Position numbers and translations under genes: made by a program
Shown: piece after piece, positions 50,101 to 61,607 of the stretch
How positions within the stretch are numbered: position 1 is the stretch's first letter
Layout of the letters: every line of letters begins with the position of its first letter
The notes under the pieces: generated by a model
Database searches by the model: none
Seen by the model: only the letters and a program-made list of their open reading frames with translations
What the model was told of the DNA's origin: nothing
NCBI GenBank assembly: GCA_964036665.1
Contig: OZ038533.1
Location: 8,826,413 to 8,890,412 of the forward strand
Length of the DNA stretch: 64,000 nucleotides
Direction of reading: 5' to 3'
Source of the DNA: Gordius sp. MW1
Taxonomy: Eukaryota; Nematomorpha; Gordioida; Gordea; Gordiidae

Positions 50101-51317
50101 CTTTCACATAGAATCGAAAAAAATAAATATTTTTACCTCAAAATTTTTAACATATTTTTCTTTGAACCGTATTCATCCGATGAAAGTTGTCGTTTTCACG
50201 TGGTTTCTATGATCCCAAGTAAAAATTTATCAGAATCTAAAAACTATTACTTTGAAATCATGATCGCATAGAGCAGTTTTCAAAAATTAAGCACTCACGT
50301 TGCGAAACAACAAACTAATCGCACCAATAAAACGTTGTCTTTTGTCAAAATGATAGTTCTCGCAGCTTAAAACCTCTTTTCGGAAGTCAATCGAGGATAA
50401 TAGGATTCTCAAATTGGCTTATGTTTATATATTTTTTCATGCTCTTTCACATAGAATTGAAAAAAACAAATATTTTTACTTCAAAATTTTTCACATATTT
50501 TTCTTTGAACCGTATTCATCCGATGAAAGTTGTCGTTTTCACGTGGTTTCTATGATCCCAAGTAAAAATTTATCAGAATCTAAAAACTATTACTTTGAAA
50601 TCATGATCGCATAGAGCAGTTTTTAAAAATTAAGCACTCACGTTGCGATACAACAAACTAATCGCACCAATAAAACGTTGTCTTTTGTCAAAATGATAGT
50701 TCTCGCAGCTTAAAACCTCTTTTCGGAAGTCAATCGAGGATAATAGGATTCTCAAATTGGCTTACTTTTATATATTTTTTCATGCTCTTTCACATAGAAT
50801 CGAAAAAAATAAATATTTTTACCTCAAAATTTTTCACATATTTTTCTTTGAACCGTATTCATCCGATGAAAGTTGTCGTTTTCAGACGTGGTTTCTATGA
50901 TCCCAAGTAAAAATTTATCAGAATCTAAAAACTATTACTTTGAAATCATGATCGCATAGAGCAGTTTTCAAAAATTAATGACTCACGTTGCGATATAACA
51001 AACTAATCGCAACTTGTCTTTTGTCAAAATGATAATTCTCGCAGCTTAAAACTTCTTTTCGGAAGTCAATCAAGGATAATAGGATTCTCAAATTGGCTTA
51101 CCTTTATATATTTTTTCATGCTCTTTCACATAGAATCGAAAAAAATAGATATTTTTACCTCAAAATTTTTCACATATTTTTCTTTGAACCGTATTCATCC
51201 GATGAAAGTTGTCGTTTTCAGACGTGGTTTCTATGATCCCAAGTAAAGATTTATCAGAATCTAAAAACTAACTTTGAAATCATGATCGCATAGAGCAGTT
51301 TTCAAAAATTAAGCACT
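47198..51317 (+). repeat. Long duplicated block (~6.15-6.49 kb period), copy 2
   Basis: Second copy of 40704-44973. It has GAGAAGTTTTAAAAAATT, AGGATCCTC with TTTTCTGACG, TTTTTGACATATT, ATCTAATAAC, CCGATCAAAG, TTTTGCCAAAATG, TTTTCAGTGG, AATCGACG, CATGCTGGCAT and TTAATGACTC in the same order. It carries a fused monomer near 47.76-47.94 kb and an extra monomer with landmark 50639. Confidence 0.85.
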
Positions 51318-51655
51318 CACGTTGCGATACAACAAACTAATCGCAACAATAAAACGTTTTGTCAAAATGATAGTTCTCGCAGCTTAAAACCTCTTTTCGG
51401 AAGTCAATCGAGGATAATAGGATTCTCAAATTGGCTTACTTTTATATATTTTTTCATGCTCTTTCACATAGAATCGAAAAAAATAAATATTTACCTCAAA
51501 ATTTTTCACATATTTTTCTTTTAACCGTATTCATCCGATGAAAGTTGTCGTTTTCAGACGTGGTTTCTATGATCCCAAGTAAAGATTTATCAGAATCTAA
51601 AAACTATTACTTTGAAATCATGATCGCATAGAGCAGTTTTCAAAAATTAAGCATT

Positions 51656-52680
51656 CACTTTGCGATACAACAAACTAATCGCAACAATAAAACGTTGTCT
51701 TTTGTCAAAATAATAGTTCTCGCAGCTTAAAACCTCTTTTCGGAAATAAATCGACGATAATAGGATTCTCAAATTGGCTTAATATTTTTTCATGCTCTTT
51801 CACATAGAATCGAAAAAAATAAATATTTTTACCTCAAAATATTTCACATATTTTTCTTTGAACCGTATTCATCCGATGAAAGTTGTGGTTTTCAGACGTG
51901 GTTTCTATGATCCCAAGTAAAAATTTATCAGAATCTGAAAACTATTACTTTAAAACCATGATCGCATAGAGCCATTTTCAAAAATTAAGCACTCACGTTG
52001 CGATACAACAAACTAATCGCAACAATAAAACGTTTTGTCAAAATGATAGTTCTCGCAGCTTAAAACCTCTTTTCGGAAGTCAATCGAGGATAATAGGATT
52101 CTCAAATTGGCTTAGTTTTATATATTTTTTCATGCTCTTTCACATAGAATCAAAAAAAAATAAATATTTTTACCTCAAAATTTTTCACATATTTTTCTTT
52201 GAACCGTATTCATCCGATGAAAGTTGTCGTTTTCAGACGTGGTTTCTATGATCCCAAGTAAAAATTTATCAGAATCTGAAAACTATTACTTTAAAATCAT
52301 GATCGCATAGAGCCATTTTCAAAAATTAAGCACTCACGTTGCGATACAACAAACTAATCGCAACAATAAAACGTTTTGTCAAAATGATAGTTCTCGCAGC
52401 TTAAAACCTCTTTTCGGAAGTCAATCGAGGATAATAGGATTCTCAAATTGGCTTACTTTTATATATTTTTTCATGCTCTTTCACATAGAATCAAAAAAAT
52501 AAATATTTTTACCTCAAAATTTTTCACATATTTTTCTTTGAACCGTATTCATCCGATGAAAGTTGTCGTTTTCAGACGTGGTTTCTATGATCCCAAGTAA
52601 AAATTTATCAGAATCTAAAAACTATTACTTTGAAATCATGATCGCATAGAGCAGTTTTCAAAAATTAAGCACTCACTTTG
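51656..52680 (+). repeat. 3-mer-spaced repeat (1,025 bp period), copy 1
   Basis: Landmarks 51994 and 52335 pair with 53019 and 53360 at 1,025 bp. Shared variants are CACTTTGCG, GGAAATAAATCGACG, AAAATATTTCAC, AGTTGTGGTTTTC, TTTAAAACCATG and AATCAAAAAAAAATAAAT. The first monomer lost about 7 bp (GGCTTAATATTTTTTC near 51777). Confidence 0.84.
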
Positions 52681-53705
52681 CGATACAACAAACTAATCGC
52701 AACAATAAAACGTTGTCTTTTGTCAAAATGATAGTTCTCGCAGCTTAAAACCTCTTTTCGGAAATAAATCGACGATAATAGGATTCTCAAATTGGCTTAC
52801 TTTTTTATATTTTTTCATGCTCTTTCACATAGAATCGAAAAAAATAAATATTTTTACCTCAAAATATTTCACATATTTTTCTTTGAACCGTATTCATCCG
52901 ATGAAAGTTGTGGTTTTCAGACGTGGTTTCTATGATCCCAAGTAAAAATTTATCAGAATCTGAAAACTATTACTTTAAAACCATGATCGCATAGAGCCAT
53001 TTTCAAAAATTAAGCACTCACGTTGCGATACAACAAACTAATCGCAACAATAAAACGTTTTGTCAAAATGATAGTTCTCGCAGCTTAAAACCTCTTTTCG
53101 GAAGTGAATCGAGGATAATAGGATTCTCAAATTGGCTTACTTTTATATATTTTTTCATGCTCTTTCACATAGAATCAAAAAAAAATAAATATTTTTACCT
53201 CAAAATTTTTCACATATTTTTCTTTGAACCGTATTCATCCGATGAAAGTTGTCGTTTTCAGACGTGGTTTCTATGATCCCAAGTAAAAATTTATCAGAAT
53301 CTAAAAACTATTACTTTGAAATCATGATCGCATTGAGCAGTTTTCAAAAATTAAGCACTCACGTTGCGATACAACAAACTAATCGCAACAATAAAACGTT
53401 GTCTTTTGTCAAAATGATAGTTCTCGCAGCTTAAAACCTCTTTTCGGAAGTCAATCGAGGATAATAGGATTCTCAAATTGGCTTACTTTTATATATTTTT
53501 TCATGCTCTTTCACATAGAATCAAAAAAAATAAATATTTTTACCTCAAAATTTTTCACATATTTTTCTTTGAACCGTATTCATCCGATGAAAGTTGTCGT
53601 TTTCAGACGTGGTTTCTATGATCCCAAGTAAAAATTTATCAGAATCTAAAAACTATTACTTTGAAATCATGATCGCATAGAGCAGTTTTCAAAAATTAAG
53701 CACTC
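52681..53705 (+). repeat. 3-mer-spaced repeat (1,025 bp period), copy 2
   Basis: Second copy of 51656-52680, with GGCTTACTTTTTTATATTTT in place of the deleted form and CATTGAGCAG near 53331 in its last monomer. Confidence 0.83.
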
Positions 53706-54934
53706 ACGTTGCGATACAACAAACTAATCGCAACAATAAAACGTTTTGTCAAAATGATAGTTCTCGCAGCTTAAAACCTCTTTTCGGAAGTCAATCGAAG
53801 ATAATAGGATTCTCAAATTGGCTTACCTTTATATATTTTTTCATGCTCTTTCACATAGAATCGAAAAAAATAAATATTTTTACCTCAAAATTTTTCACAT
53901 ATTTTTCTTTGAACCGCATTCATCCGATGAAAGTTGTCGTTTTCAGACGTGGTTTCTATGATCCCAAGTAAAAATTTATCAGAATCTAAAAACTAACTTT
54001 GAAATCATGATCGCATAGAGCAGTTTTCAAAAATTAAGCACTCACGTTGCGATACAACAAACTAATCGCAACAATAAAACGTTGTCTTTTGTCAAAATGA
54101 TAGTTCTCGCAGCTTAAAACCTCTTTTCGGAAGTCAATCGAGGATAATAGGATTCTCAAATTGGCTTACTTTTATATATTTTTTCATGCTCTTTCACATA
54201 GAATCAAAAAAATAAATATTTTTACCTCAAAATTTTTCACATATTTTTCTTTGAACCGTATTCATCCGATGAAAGTTGTCGTTTTCATACGTTGTTTCTA
54301 TGATCCCAAGTAAAAATTTATCAGAATCTAAAAACTATTACTTTGAAATCATGATCGCATAGAGCAGTTTTCAAAAATTAAGCACTCACGTTGCGATACA
54401 ACAAACTAATCGCAACAATAAAACGTTTTGTCAAAATGATAGTTCTCGCAGCTTAAAACCTCTTTTCGGAAGTCAATCGAGGATAATAGGATTCTCAAAT
54501 TGGCTTACTTTTATATATTTTTTCATGCTCTTTCACATAGAATCGAAAAAAATAAATATTTTTACCTCAAAATTTTTCACATATTTTTCTTTGATCCGTA
54601 TTCATCCGATGAAAGTTGTCGTTTTCAGACGTGGTTTCTATGATCCCAAGTAAAAATTTATCAGAATCTAAAAACTAACTTTGAAATCATGATCGCATAG
54701 AGCAGTTTTCAAAAATTAAGCACTCACGTTGCGATACAACAAACTAATCGCAACAATAAAACGTTGTCTTTTGTCAAAATGATAATTCTCGCAGCTTAAA
54801 ACCTCTTTTCGGAAGTCAATCGAAGATAATAGGATTCTCAAATTGGCTTACTTTTATATATTTTTTCATGCTCTTTCACATAGAATCGAAAAAAATAAAT
54901 ATTTTTACCTCAAAATTTTTCACATATTTTTCTT

Positions 54935-57155
54935 TGAACCGTATTCATCCGATGAAAGTTGTCGTTTTCAGACGTTGTTTCTATGATCCCAAGTAAAAAT
55001 TTATCAGAATCTAAAAACTATTACTTTGAAATCATGATCGCATAGAGCAGTTTTCAAAAATTAAGCACTCACGTTGCGATACAACAAACTAATCGCAACA
55101 ATAAAACGTTGTCTTTTGTCAAAATGATAATTCTCGCAGCTTAAAACCTCTTTTCGGAAGTCAATCGAAGATAATAGGATTCTCAAATTGGCTTACTTTT
55201 ATAAATTTTTTCATGCTCTTTCACATAGAATCGAAAAAAATAAATATTTTTACCTCAAAATTTTTCACATATTTTTCTTTGAACCGTATTCATCCGATGA
55301 AAGTTGTCGTTTTCAGACGTGGTTTCTATGATCCCAAGTAAAAATTTATCAGAATCTAAAAACTAACTTTGAAATCATGATCGCATAGAGCAGTTTTCAA
55401 AAATTAAGCACTCACTTTGCGATACAACAAACTAATCGCAACAATAAAACGTTGTCTTTTGTCAAAATGATAGTTCTCGCAGCTTAAAACCTCTTTTCGG
55501 AAATCAATCGACGATAATAGGATTCTCAAATTGGCTTACTTTTTTATATTTTTTCATGCTCTTTCACATAGAATCGAAAAAAATAAATATTTTTACCTCA
55601 AAATATTTCACATATTTTTCTTTGAACCGTATTCATCCGATGAAAGTTGTGGTTTTCAGACGTGGTTTCTATGATCCCAAGTAAAATTTTATCAGAATCT
55701 GAAAACTATTACTTTAAAATCATGATCGCATAGAGCCATTTTCAAAAATTAAGCACTCACGTTGCGATACAACAAACTAATCGCAACAATAAAACGTTTT
55801 GTCAAAATGATAGTTCTCGCAGCTTAAAACCTCTTTTCGGAAGTCAATCGAAGATAATAGGATTCTCAAATTGGCTTACTTTTATATATTTTTTCATGCT
55901 CTTTCACATAGAATCGAAAAAAATATGAATTTTTACCTCAAAATTTTTCACATATTTTTCTTTGAACCGTATTCATCCGATGAAAGTTGTCGTTTTCAGA
56001 CGTGGTTTCTATGATCCCAAGTAAAAATTTATCAGAATCTAAAAACTATTACTTTGAAATCATGATCGCATAGAGCAGTTTTCAAAAATTAAGCACTCAC
56101 GTTGCGATACAACAAACTAATCGCAACAATAAAACGTTTTGTCAAAATGATAGTTCTCGCAGCTTAAAACCTCTTTTCGGAAGTCAATCGAAGATAATAG
56201 GATTCTCAAATTGGCTTACTTTTATATATTTTTTCATGCTCTTTCACATAGAAACGAAAAAAATATATATTTTTACCTCAAAATGTTTCACATATTTTTC
56301 TTTGAACCGTATTCATCCGATGAAAGTTGTCGTTTTCAGACGTGGTTTCTATGATCCCAAGTAAAAATTTATCAGAATCTAAAAACTATTACTTTGAAAT
56401 CATGATCGCATAGAGCAGTTTTCAAAAATTAAGCACTCACGTTGCGATACAACAAACTAATCGCAAAAATAAAACGTTGTCTTTTGTCATAATGATAGTT
56501 CTCGCAGCTTAAAACCTCTTTTCGGAAGTCAATCGAGGATAATAGGATTCTCAAATTGGCTTACTTTTATATATTTTTTCATGCTCTTTCACATAGAATC
56601 AAAAAAAAATAAATATTTTTACCTCAAAATTTTTCACATATTTTTCTTTGAACCGTATTCATCCGATGAAAGTTGTCGTTTTCAGACGTGGTTTCTATGA
56701 TCCCAGGTAAAAATTTGTCAGAATCTAAAAACTATTACTTTGAAATCATGATCGCATTGAGCAGTTTTCAAAAATTAAGCACTCACGTTGCGATACAACA
56801 AACTAATCGCAACAATAAAACGTTGTCTTTTGTCAAAATGATAGTTCTCGCAGCTTAAAACCTCTTTTCGGACGTCAATCGAGGATAATAGGATTCTCAA
56901 ATTGGCTTACTTTTATATATTTTTTCATGCTCTTTCACATAGAATCAAAAAAAATAAATATTTTTACCTCAAAATTTTTCACATATTTTTCTTTGAACCG
57001 TATTCATCCGATGAAAGTTGTCGTTTTCAGACGTGGTTTCTATGATCCCAAGTAAAAATTTATTAGAATCTAAAAACTATTACTTTGAAATCATGATCGC
57101 ATAGAGCAGTTTTCAAAAATTAAGCACTCACGTTGCGATACAACAAACTAATCGC
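54935..57155 (+). repeat. 13-mer-spaced higher-order repeat (4,452 bp period), copy 1
   Basis: Landmarks 55413, 55758, 56098, 56438, 56784 and 57129 pair with 59865, 60210, 60550, 60890, 61236 and 61581, all exactly 4,452 bp apart. Variants are TATAAATTTTTTC, GGAAATCAATCGACG with GTTGTGG, AAAATATGAATTTTT, GAAACGAAAAAAATATATA with AAAATGTTTC, GTCATAATG with CCCAGGTAAAAA and CATTGAGC, then TTTATTAGAATC. Confidence 0.92.
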
Positions 57156-57289
57156 AACAATAAAACGTTTTGTCAAAATGATAGTTCTCGCAGCTTAAAA
57201 CCTCTTTTCGGAAGTCAATCGAAGATAATAGGATTCTCAAATTGGCTTACTTTTATATATTTTTTCATGCTCTTTCACATAGAATCGAA

Positions 57290-57975
57290 AAAAATATGAA
57301 TTTTTACCTCAAAATTTTTCACATATTTTTCTTTGAACCGTATTCATCCGATGAAAGTTGTCGTTTTCAGACGTGGTTTCTATGATCCCAAGTAAAAATT
57401 TATCAGAATCTAAAAACTATTACTTTGAAATCATGATCGCATAGAGCAGTTTTCAAAAATTAAGCACTCACGTTGCGATACAACAAACTAATCGCAACAA
57501 TAAAACGTTTTGTCAAAATGATAGTTCTAGCAGCTTAAAACCTCTTTTCGGAAGTCAATCGAAGATAATAGGATTCTCAAATTGGCTTACCTTTATATAT
57601 TTTTTCATGCTCTTTCACATAGAATCGAAAAAAAATAAATATTTTTACCTCAAAATATTTCACATATTTTTCTTTGAACCGTATTCGTCCGATGAAAGTT
57701 GACGTTTTCAGACGTGGTTTCTATGATCCCAAGTAAAAACTTATCAAAATTTAAAAACTATTACTTTGAAATTATGATCGCATAGAGCAGTTTTCAAAAA
57801 TTGAGCACTCACGTTGCGATACAACAAACTAATCGCAACAATAAAACGTTGTCTTTTATCAAAATGATAGTTCTCGCAGCTTAAAACCTCTTTTCGGAAG
57901 TCAATCGAGGATAATAGGATTCTCACATTGGCTTACTTTTATATATTTTTTCATGCTCTTTCACATAGAATCGAA
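57290..57975 (+). repeat. Dimeric repeat (686 bp), copy 1
   Basis: Landmarks 57469 and 57810 recur at 58155 and 58495, 685-686 bp later. Shared variants are AAAATATGAATTTTT, then TTACCTTTATATA with AAAATATT, ATTCGTCCGATG, AATTTAAAAAC, AAATTATGATC and AAATTGAGCAC. Confidence 0.86.
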
Positions 57976-58661
57976 AAAAATATGAATTTTTACCTCAAAA
58001 TTTTTCACATATTTTTCTTTGAACCGTATTCATCCGATGAAAGTTGTCGTTTTCAGACGTGGTTTCTATGATCCCAAGTAAAAATTTATCAGAATCTAAA
58101 AACTATTACTTTGAAATCATGATCGCATAGAGCAGTTTTCAAAAATTAAGCACTCACGTTGCGATACAACAAACTAATCGCAACAATAAAACGTTTTGTC
58201 AAAATGATAGTTCTCGCAGCTTAAAACCTCTTTTCGCAAGTCAATCGAAGATAATAGGATTCTCGAATTGGCTTACCTTTATATATTTTTTCATGCTCTT
58301 TCACATAGAATTGAAAAAAAATAATATTTTTACCTCAAAATATTCCACATATTTTTCTTTGACCCGTATTCGTCCGATGAAAGTTGTCGTTTTCAGACGT
58401 GGTTTCTATGATCCCAAGTAAAAATTTATCAGAATTTAAAAACTATTACTTTGAAATTATGATCGCATAGAGCAGTTTTCAAAAATTGAGCACTCACGTT
58501 GCGATACAACAAACTAATCGCAACAATATAACGTTGTCTTTTATCAAAATGATAGTTCTCGCAGCTTAAAACCTCTTTTCGGAAGTCAATCGAGGATAAT
58601 AGGATTCTCAAATTGGCTTACTTTTATATATTTTTTCATGCTCTTTCACATAGAATTAAAA
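57976..58661 (+). repeat. Dimeric repeat (686 bp), copy 2
   Basis: Tandem copy of the preceding dimer, with private changes TTTCGCAAGTC, TTCTCGAATTGG, ATATTCCACA, TTTGACCCG and CAATATAACG. Confidence 0.85.
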
Positions 58662-61580
58662 AAAATAAATGTTTTTACCTCAAAATTTTTCACATATTTT
58701 TCTTTGAACCGTATTCATCCGATAAAAGTTGTCGTTTTCAGACGTGGTTTCTATGATCCCAAGTAAAAACTTATCAGAATCTAAAAACTAACTTTGAAAT
58801 CATGGTCGCATAGAGCAGTTTTCAAAAATTAAGCACTCACGTTGCGATACAACAAACTAATCGCAACAATAAAACGTTTTGTCAAAATGATAGTTCTCGC
58901 AGCTTAAAACCTCTTTTCGGAAGTCAATCGAAGATAATAGGATTCTCAAATTGGCTTACCTTTATATATTTTTTCATGCTCTTTCACATAGAATCGAAAA
59001 AAATAAATATTTTTACCTCAAAATTTTTCACATATTTTTCTTTGAACCGTATTCATCCGATGAAAGTTGTCGTTTTCAGACGTGGTTTCTATGATCCCAA
59101 GTAAAAATTTATCAGAATCTAAAAACTAACTTTGAAATCATGATCGCATAGAGCAGTTTTCAAAAATTAAGCACTCACGTTGCGATACAACAAACTAATC
59201 GCAACAATAAAACGTTGTCTTTTGTCAAAATGATAGTTCTCGCAGCTTAAAACCTCTTTTCGGAAGTCAATCGAGGATAATAGGATTCTCAAATTGGCTT
59301 ACTTTTATATATTTTTTCATGCTCTTTCACATAGAATCAAAAAAATAAATATTTTTACCTCAAAATTTTTCACATATTTTTCTTTGAACCGTATTCATCC
59401 GATGAAAGTTGTCGTTTTCAGACGTTGTTTCTATGATCCCAAGTAAAAATTTATCAGAATCTAAAAACTATTACTTTGAAATCATGATCGCATAGAGCAG
59501 TTTTCAAAAATTAAGCACTCACGTTGCGATACAACAAACTAATCGCAACAATAAAACGTTGTCTTTTGTCAAAATGATAATTCTCGCAGCTTAAAACCTC
59601 TTTTCGGAAGTCAATCGAAGATAATAGGATTCTCAAATTGGCTTACTTTTATAAATTTTTTCATGCTCTTTCACATAGTATTGAAAAAAATAAATATTTT
59701 TACCTCAAAATTTTTCACATATTTTTCTTTGAACCGTATTCATACGATGAAAGTTGTCGTTTTCAGACGTGGTTTCTATGATCCCAAGTAAAAATTTATC
59801 AGAATCTAAAAACTATTACTTTGAAATCATGATCGCATAGAGCAGTTTTCAAAAATTAAGCACTCACTTTGCGATACAACAAACTAATCGCAACAATAAA
59901 ACGTTGTCTTTTGTCAAAATGATAGTTCTCGCAGCTTAAAACCTCTTTTCGGAAATCAATCGACGATAATAGGATTCTCAAATTGGCTTACTTTTTTATA
60001 TTTTTTCATGCTCTTTCACATAGAATCGAAAAAAATAAATATTTTTACCTCAAAATATTTCACATATTTTTCTTTGAACCGTATTCATCCGATGAAAGTT
60101 GTGGTTTTCAGACGTGGTTTCTATGATCCCAAGTAAAATTTTATCAGAATCTGAAAACTATTACTTTAAAATCATGATCGCATAGAGCCATTTTCAAAAA
60201 TTAAGCACTCACGTTGCGATACAACAAACTAATCGCAACAATAAAACGTTTTGTCAAAATGATAGTTCTCGCAGCTTAAAACCTCTTTTCGGAAGTCAAT
60301 CGAAGATAATAGGATTCTCAAATTGGCTTACTTTTATATATTTTTTCATGCTCTTTCACATAGAATCGAAAAAAATATGAATTTTTACCTCAAAATTTTT
60401 CACCTATTTTTCTTTGAACCGTATTCATCCGATGAAAGTTGTCGTTTTCAGACGTGGTTTCTATGATCCCAAGTAAAAATTTATCAGAATCTAAAAACTA
60501 TTACTTTGAAATCATGATCGCATAGAGCAGTTTTCAAAAATTAAGCACTCACGTTGCGATACAACAAACTAATCGCAACAATAAAACGTTTTGTCAAAAT
60601 GATAGTTCTCGCAGCTTAAAACCTCTTTTCGGAAGTCAATCGAAGATAATAGGATTCTCAAATTGGCTTACTTTTATATATTTTTTCATGCTCTTTCACA
60701 TAGAAACGAAAAAAATATATATTTTTACCTCAAAATGTTTCACATATTTTTCTTTGAACCGTATTCATCCGATGAAAGTTGTCGTTTTCAGACGTGGTTT
60801 CTATGATCCCAAGTAAAAATTTATCAGAATCTAAAAACTATTACTTTGAAATCATGATCGCATAGAGCAGTTTTCAAAAATTAAGCACTCACGTTGCGAT
60901 ACAACAAACTAATCGCAAAAATTAAACGTTGTCTTTTGTCATAATGTTAGTTCTCTCAGCTTAAAACCTCTTTTCGGAAGTCAATCGAGGATAATAGGAT
61001 TCTCAAATTGGCTTACTTTTATATATTTTTTCATGCTCTTTCACATAGAATCAAAAAAAAATAAATATTTTTACCTCAAAATTTTTCACATATTTTTCTT
61101 TGAACCGTATTCATCCGATGAAAGTTGTCGTTTTCAGACGTGGTTTCTATGATCCCAGGTAAAAATTTATCAGAATCTAAAAACTATTACTTTGAAATCA
61201 TGATCGCATTGAGCAGTTTTCAAAAATTAAGCACTCACGTTGCGATACAACAAACTAATCGCAACAATAAAACGTTGTCTTTTGTCAAAATGATAGTTCT
61301 CGCAGCTTAAAACCTCTTTTCGGAAGTCAATCGAGGATAATAGGATTCTCAAATTGGCTTACTTTTATATATTTTTTCATGCTCTTTCACATAGAATCAA
61401 AAAAAATAAATATTTTTACCTCAAAATTTTTCACATATTTTTCTTTGAACCGTATTCATCCGATGAAAGTTGTCGTTTTCAGACGTGGTTTCTATGATCC
61501 CAAGTAAAAATTTATTAGAATCTAAAAACTATTACTTTGAAATCATGATCGCATAGAGCAGTTTTCAAAAATTAAGCACT
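58495..61580 (+). repeat. 9-mer higher-order repeat (3,086 bp), copy 1
   Basis: Landmarks 58838, 59176, 59520, 59865, 60210, 60550 and 60890 recur at 61924, 62262, 62606, 62951, 63296, 63636 and 63976, all exactly 3,086 bp apart. Variants are CTTTTATC, ATAAATGTTTTTACC with CCGATAAAAG, AACTAACTTTG, AGACGTTGTTTC, GATAATTCTCG with TATAAATTTTTTC, and the GTTGTGG monomer. Confidence 0.93.
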
Positions 61581-61607
61581 CACGTTGCGATACAACAAAC
61601 TAATCGC
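59385..61607 (+). repeat. 13-mer-spaced higher-order repeat (4,452 bp period), copy 2
   Basis: Second copy of 54935-57155, near-identical by eye, with private changes CACCTATTTTTC near 60401 and CGCAAAAATTAAACG near 60914. It overlaps the 3,086-bp unit. Confidence 0.92.

Larger units (their letters stand above)
38540..50545 (+). repeat. Zone with GAC-deleted monomers (TTTTCACGTGG)
   Basis: The usual TTTTCAGACGTGG is shortened by 3 bp to TTTTCACGTGG near 38541, 38884, 39228, 39571, 44042, 45397, 50194 and 50537. The four copies at 38.5-39.6 kb are consecutive monomers. A second independent-looking 3-bp loss, TTTTCAGTGG, occurs near 38201, 43010 and 49163. Confidence 0.85.

Noticed and set aside
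1482-61310. Open reading frames of 60-76 codons recurring on both strands
   Set aside because: They sit at fixed phases of the monomer, are broken by the next in-frame stop in most neighbouring copies, change frame with every small indel, and have compositions expected from AT-rich repeat DNA. None has a gene-like context.
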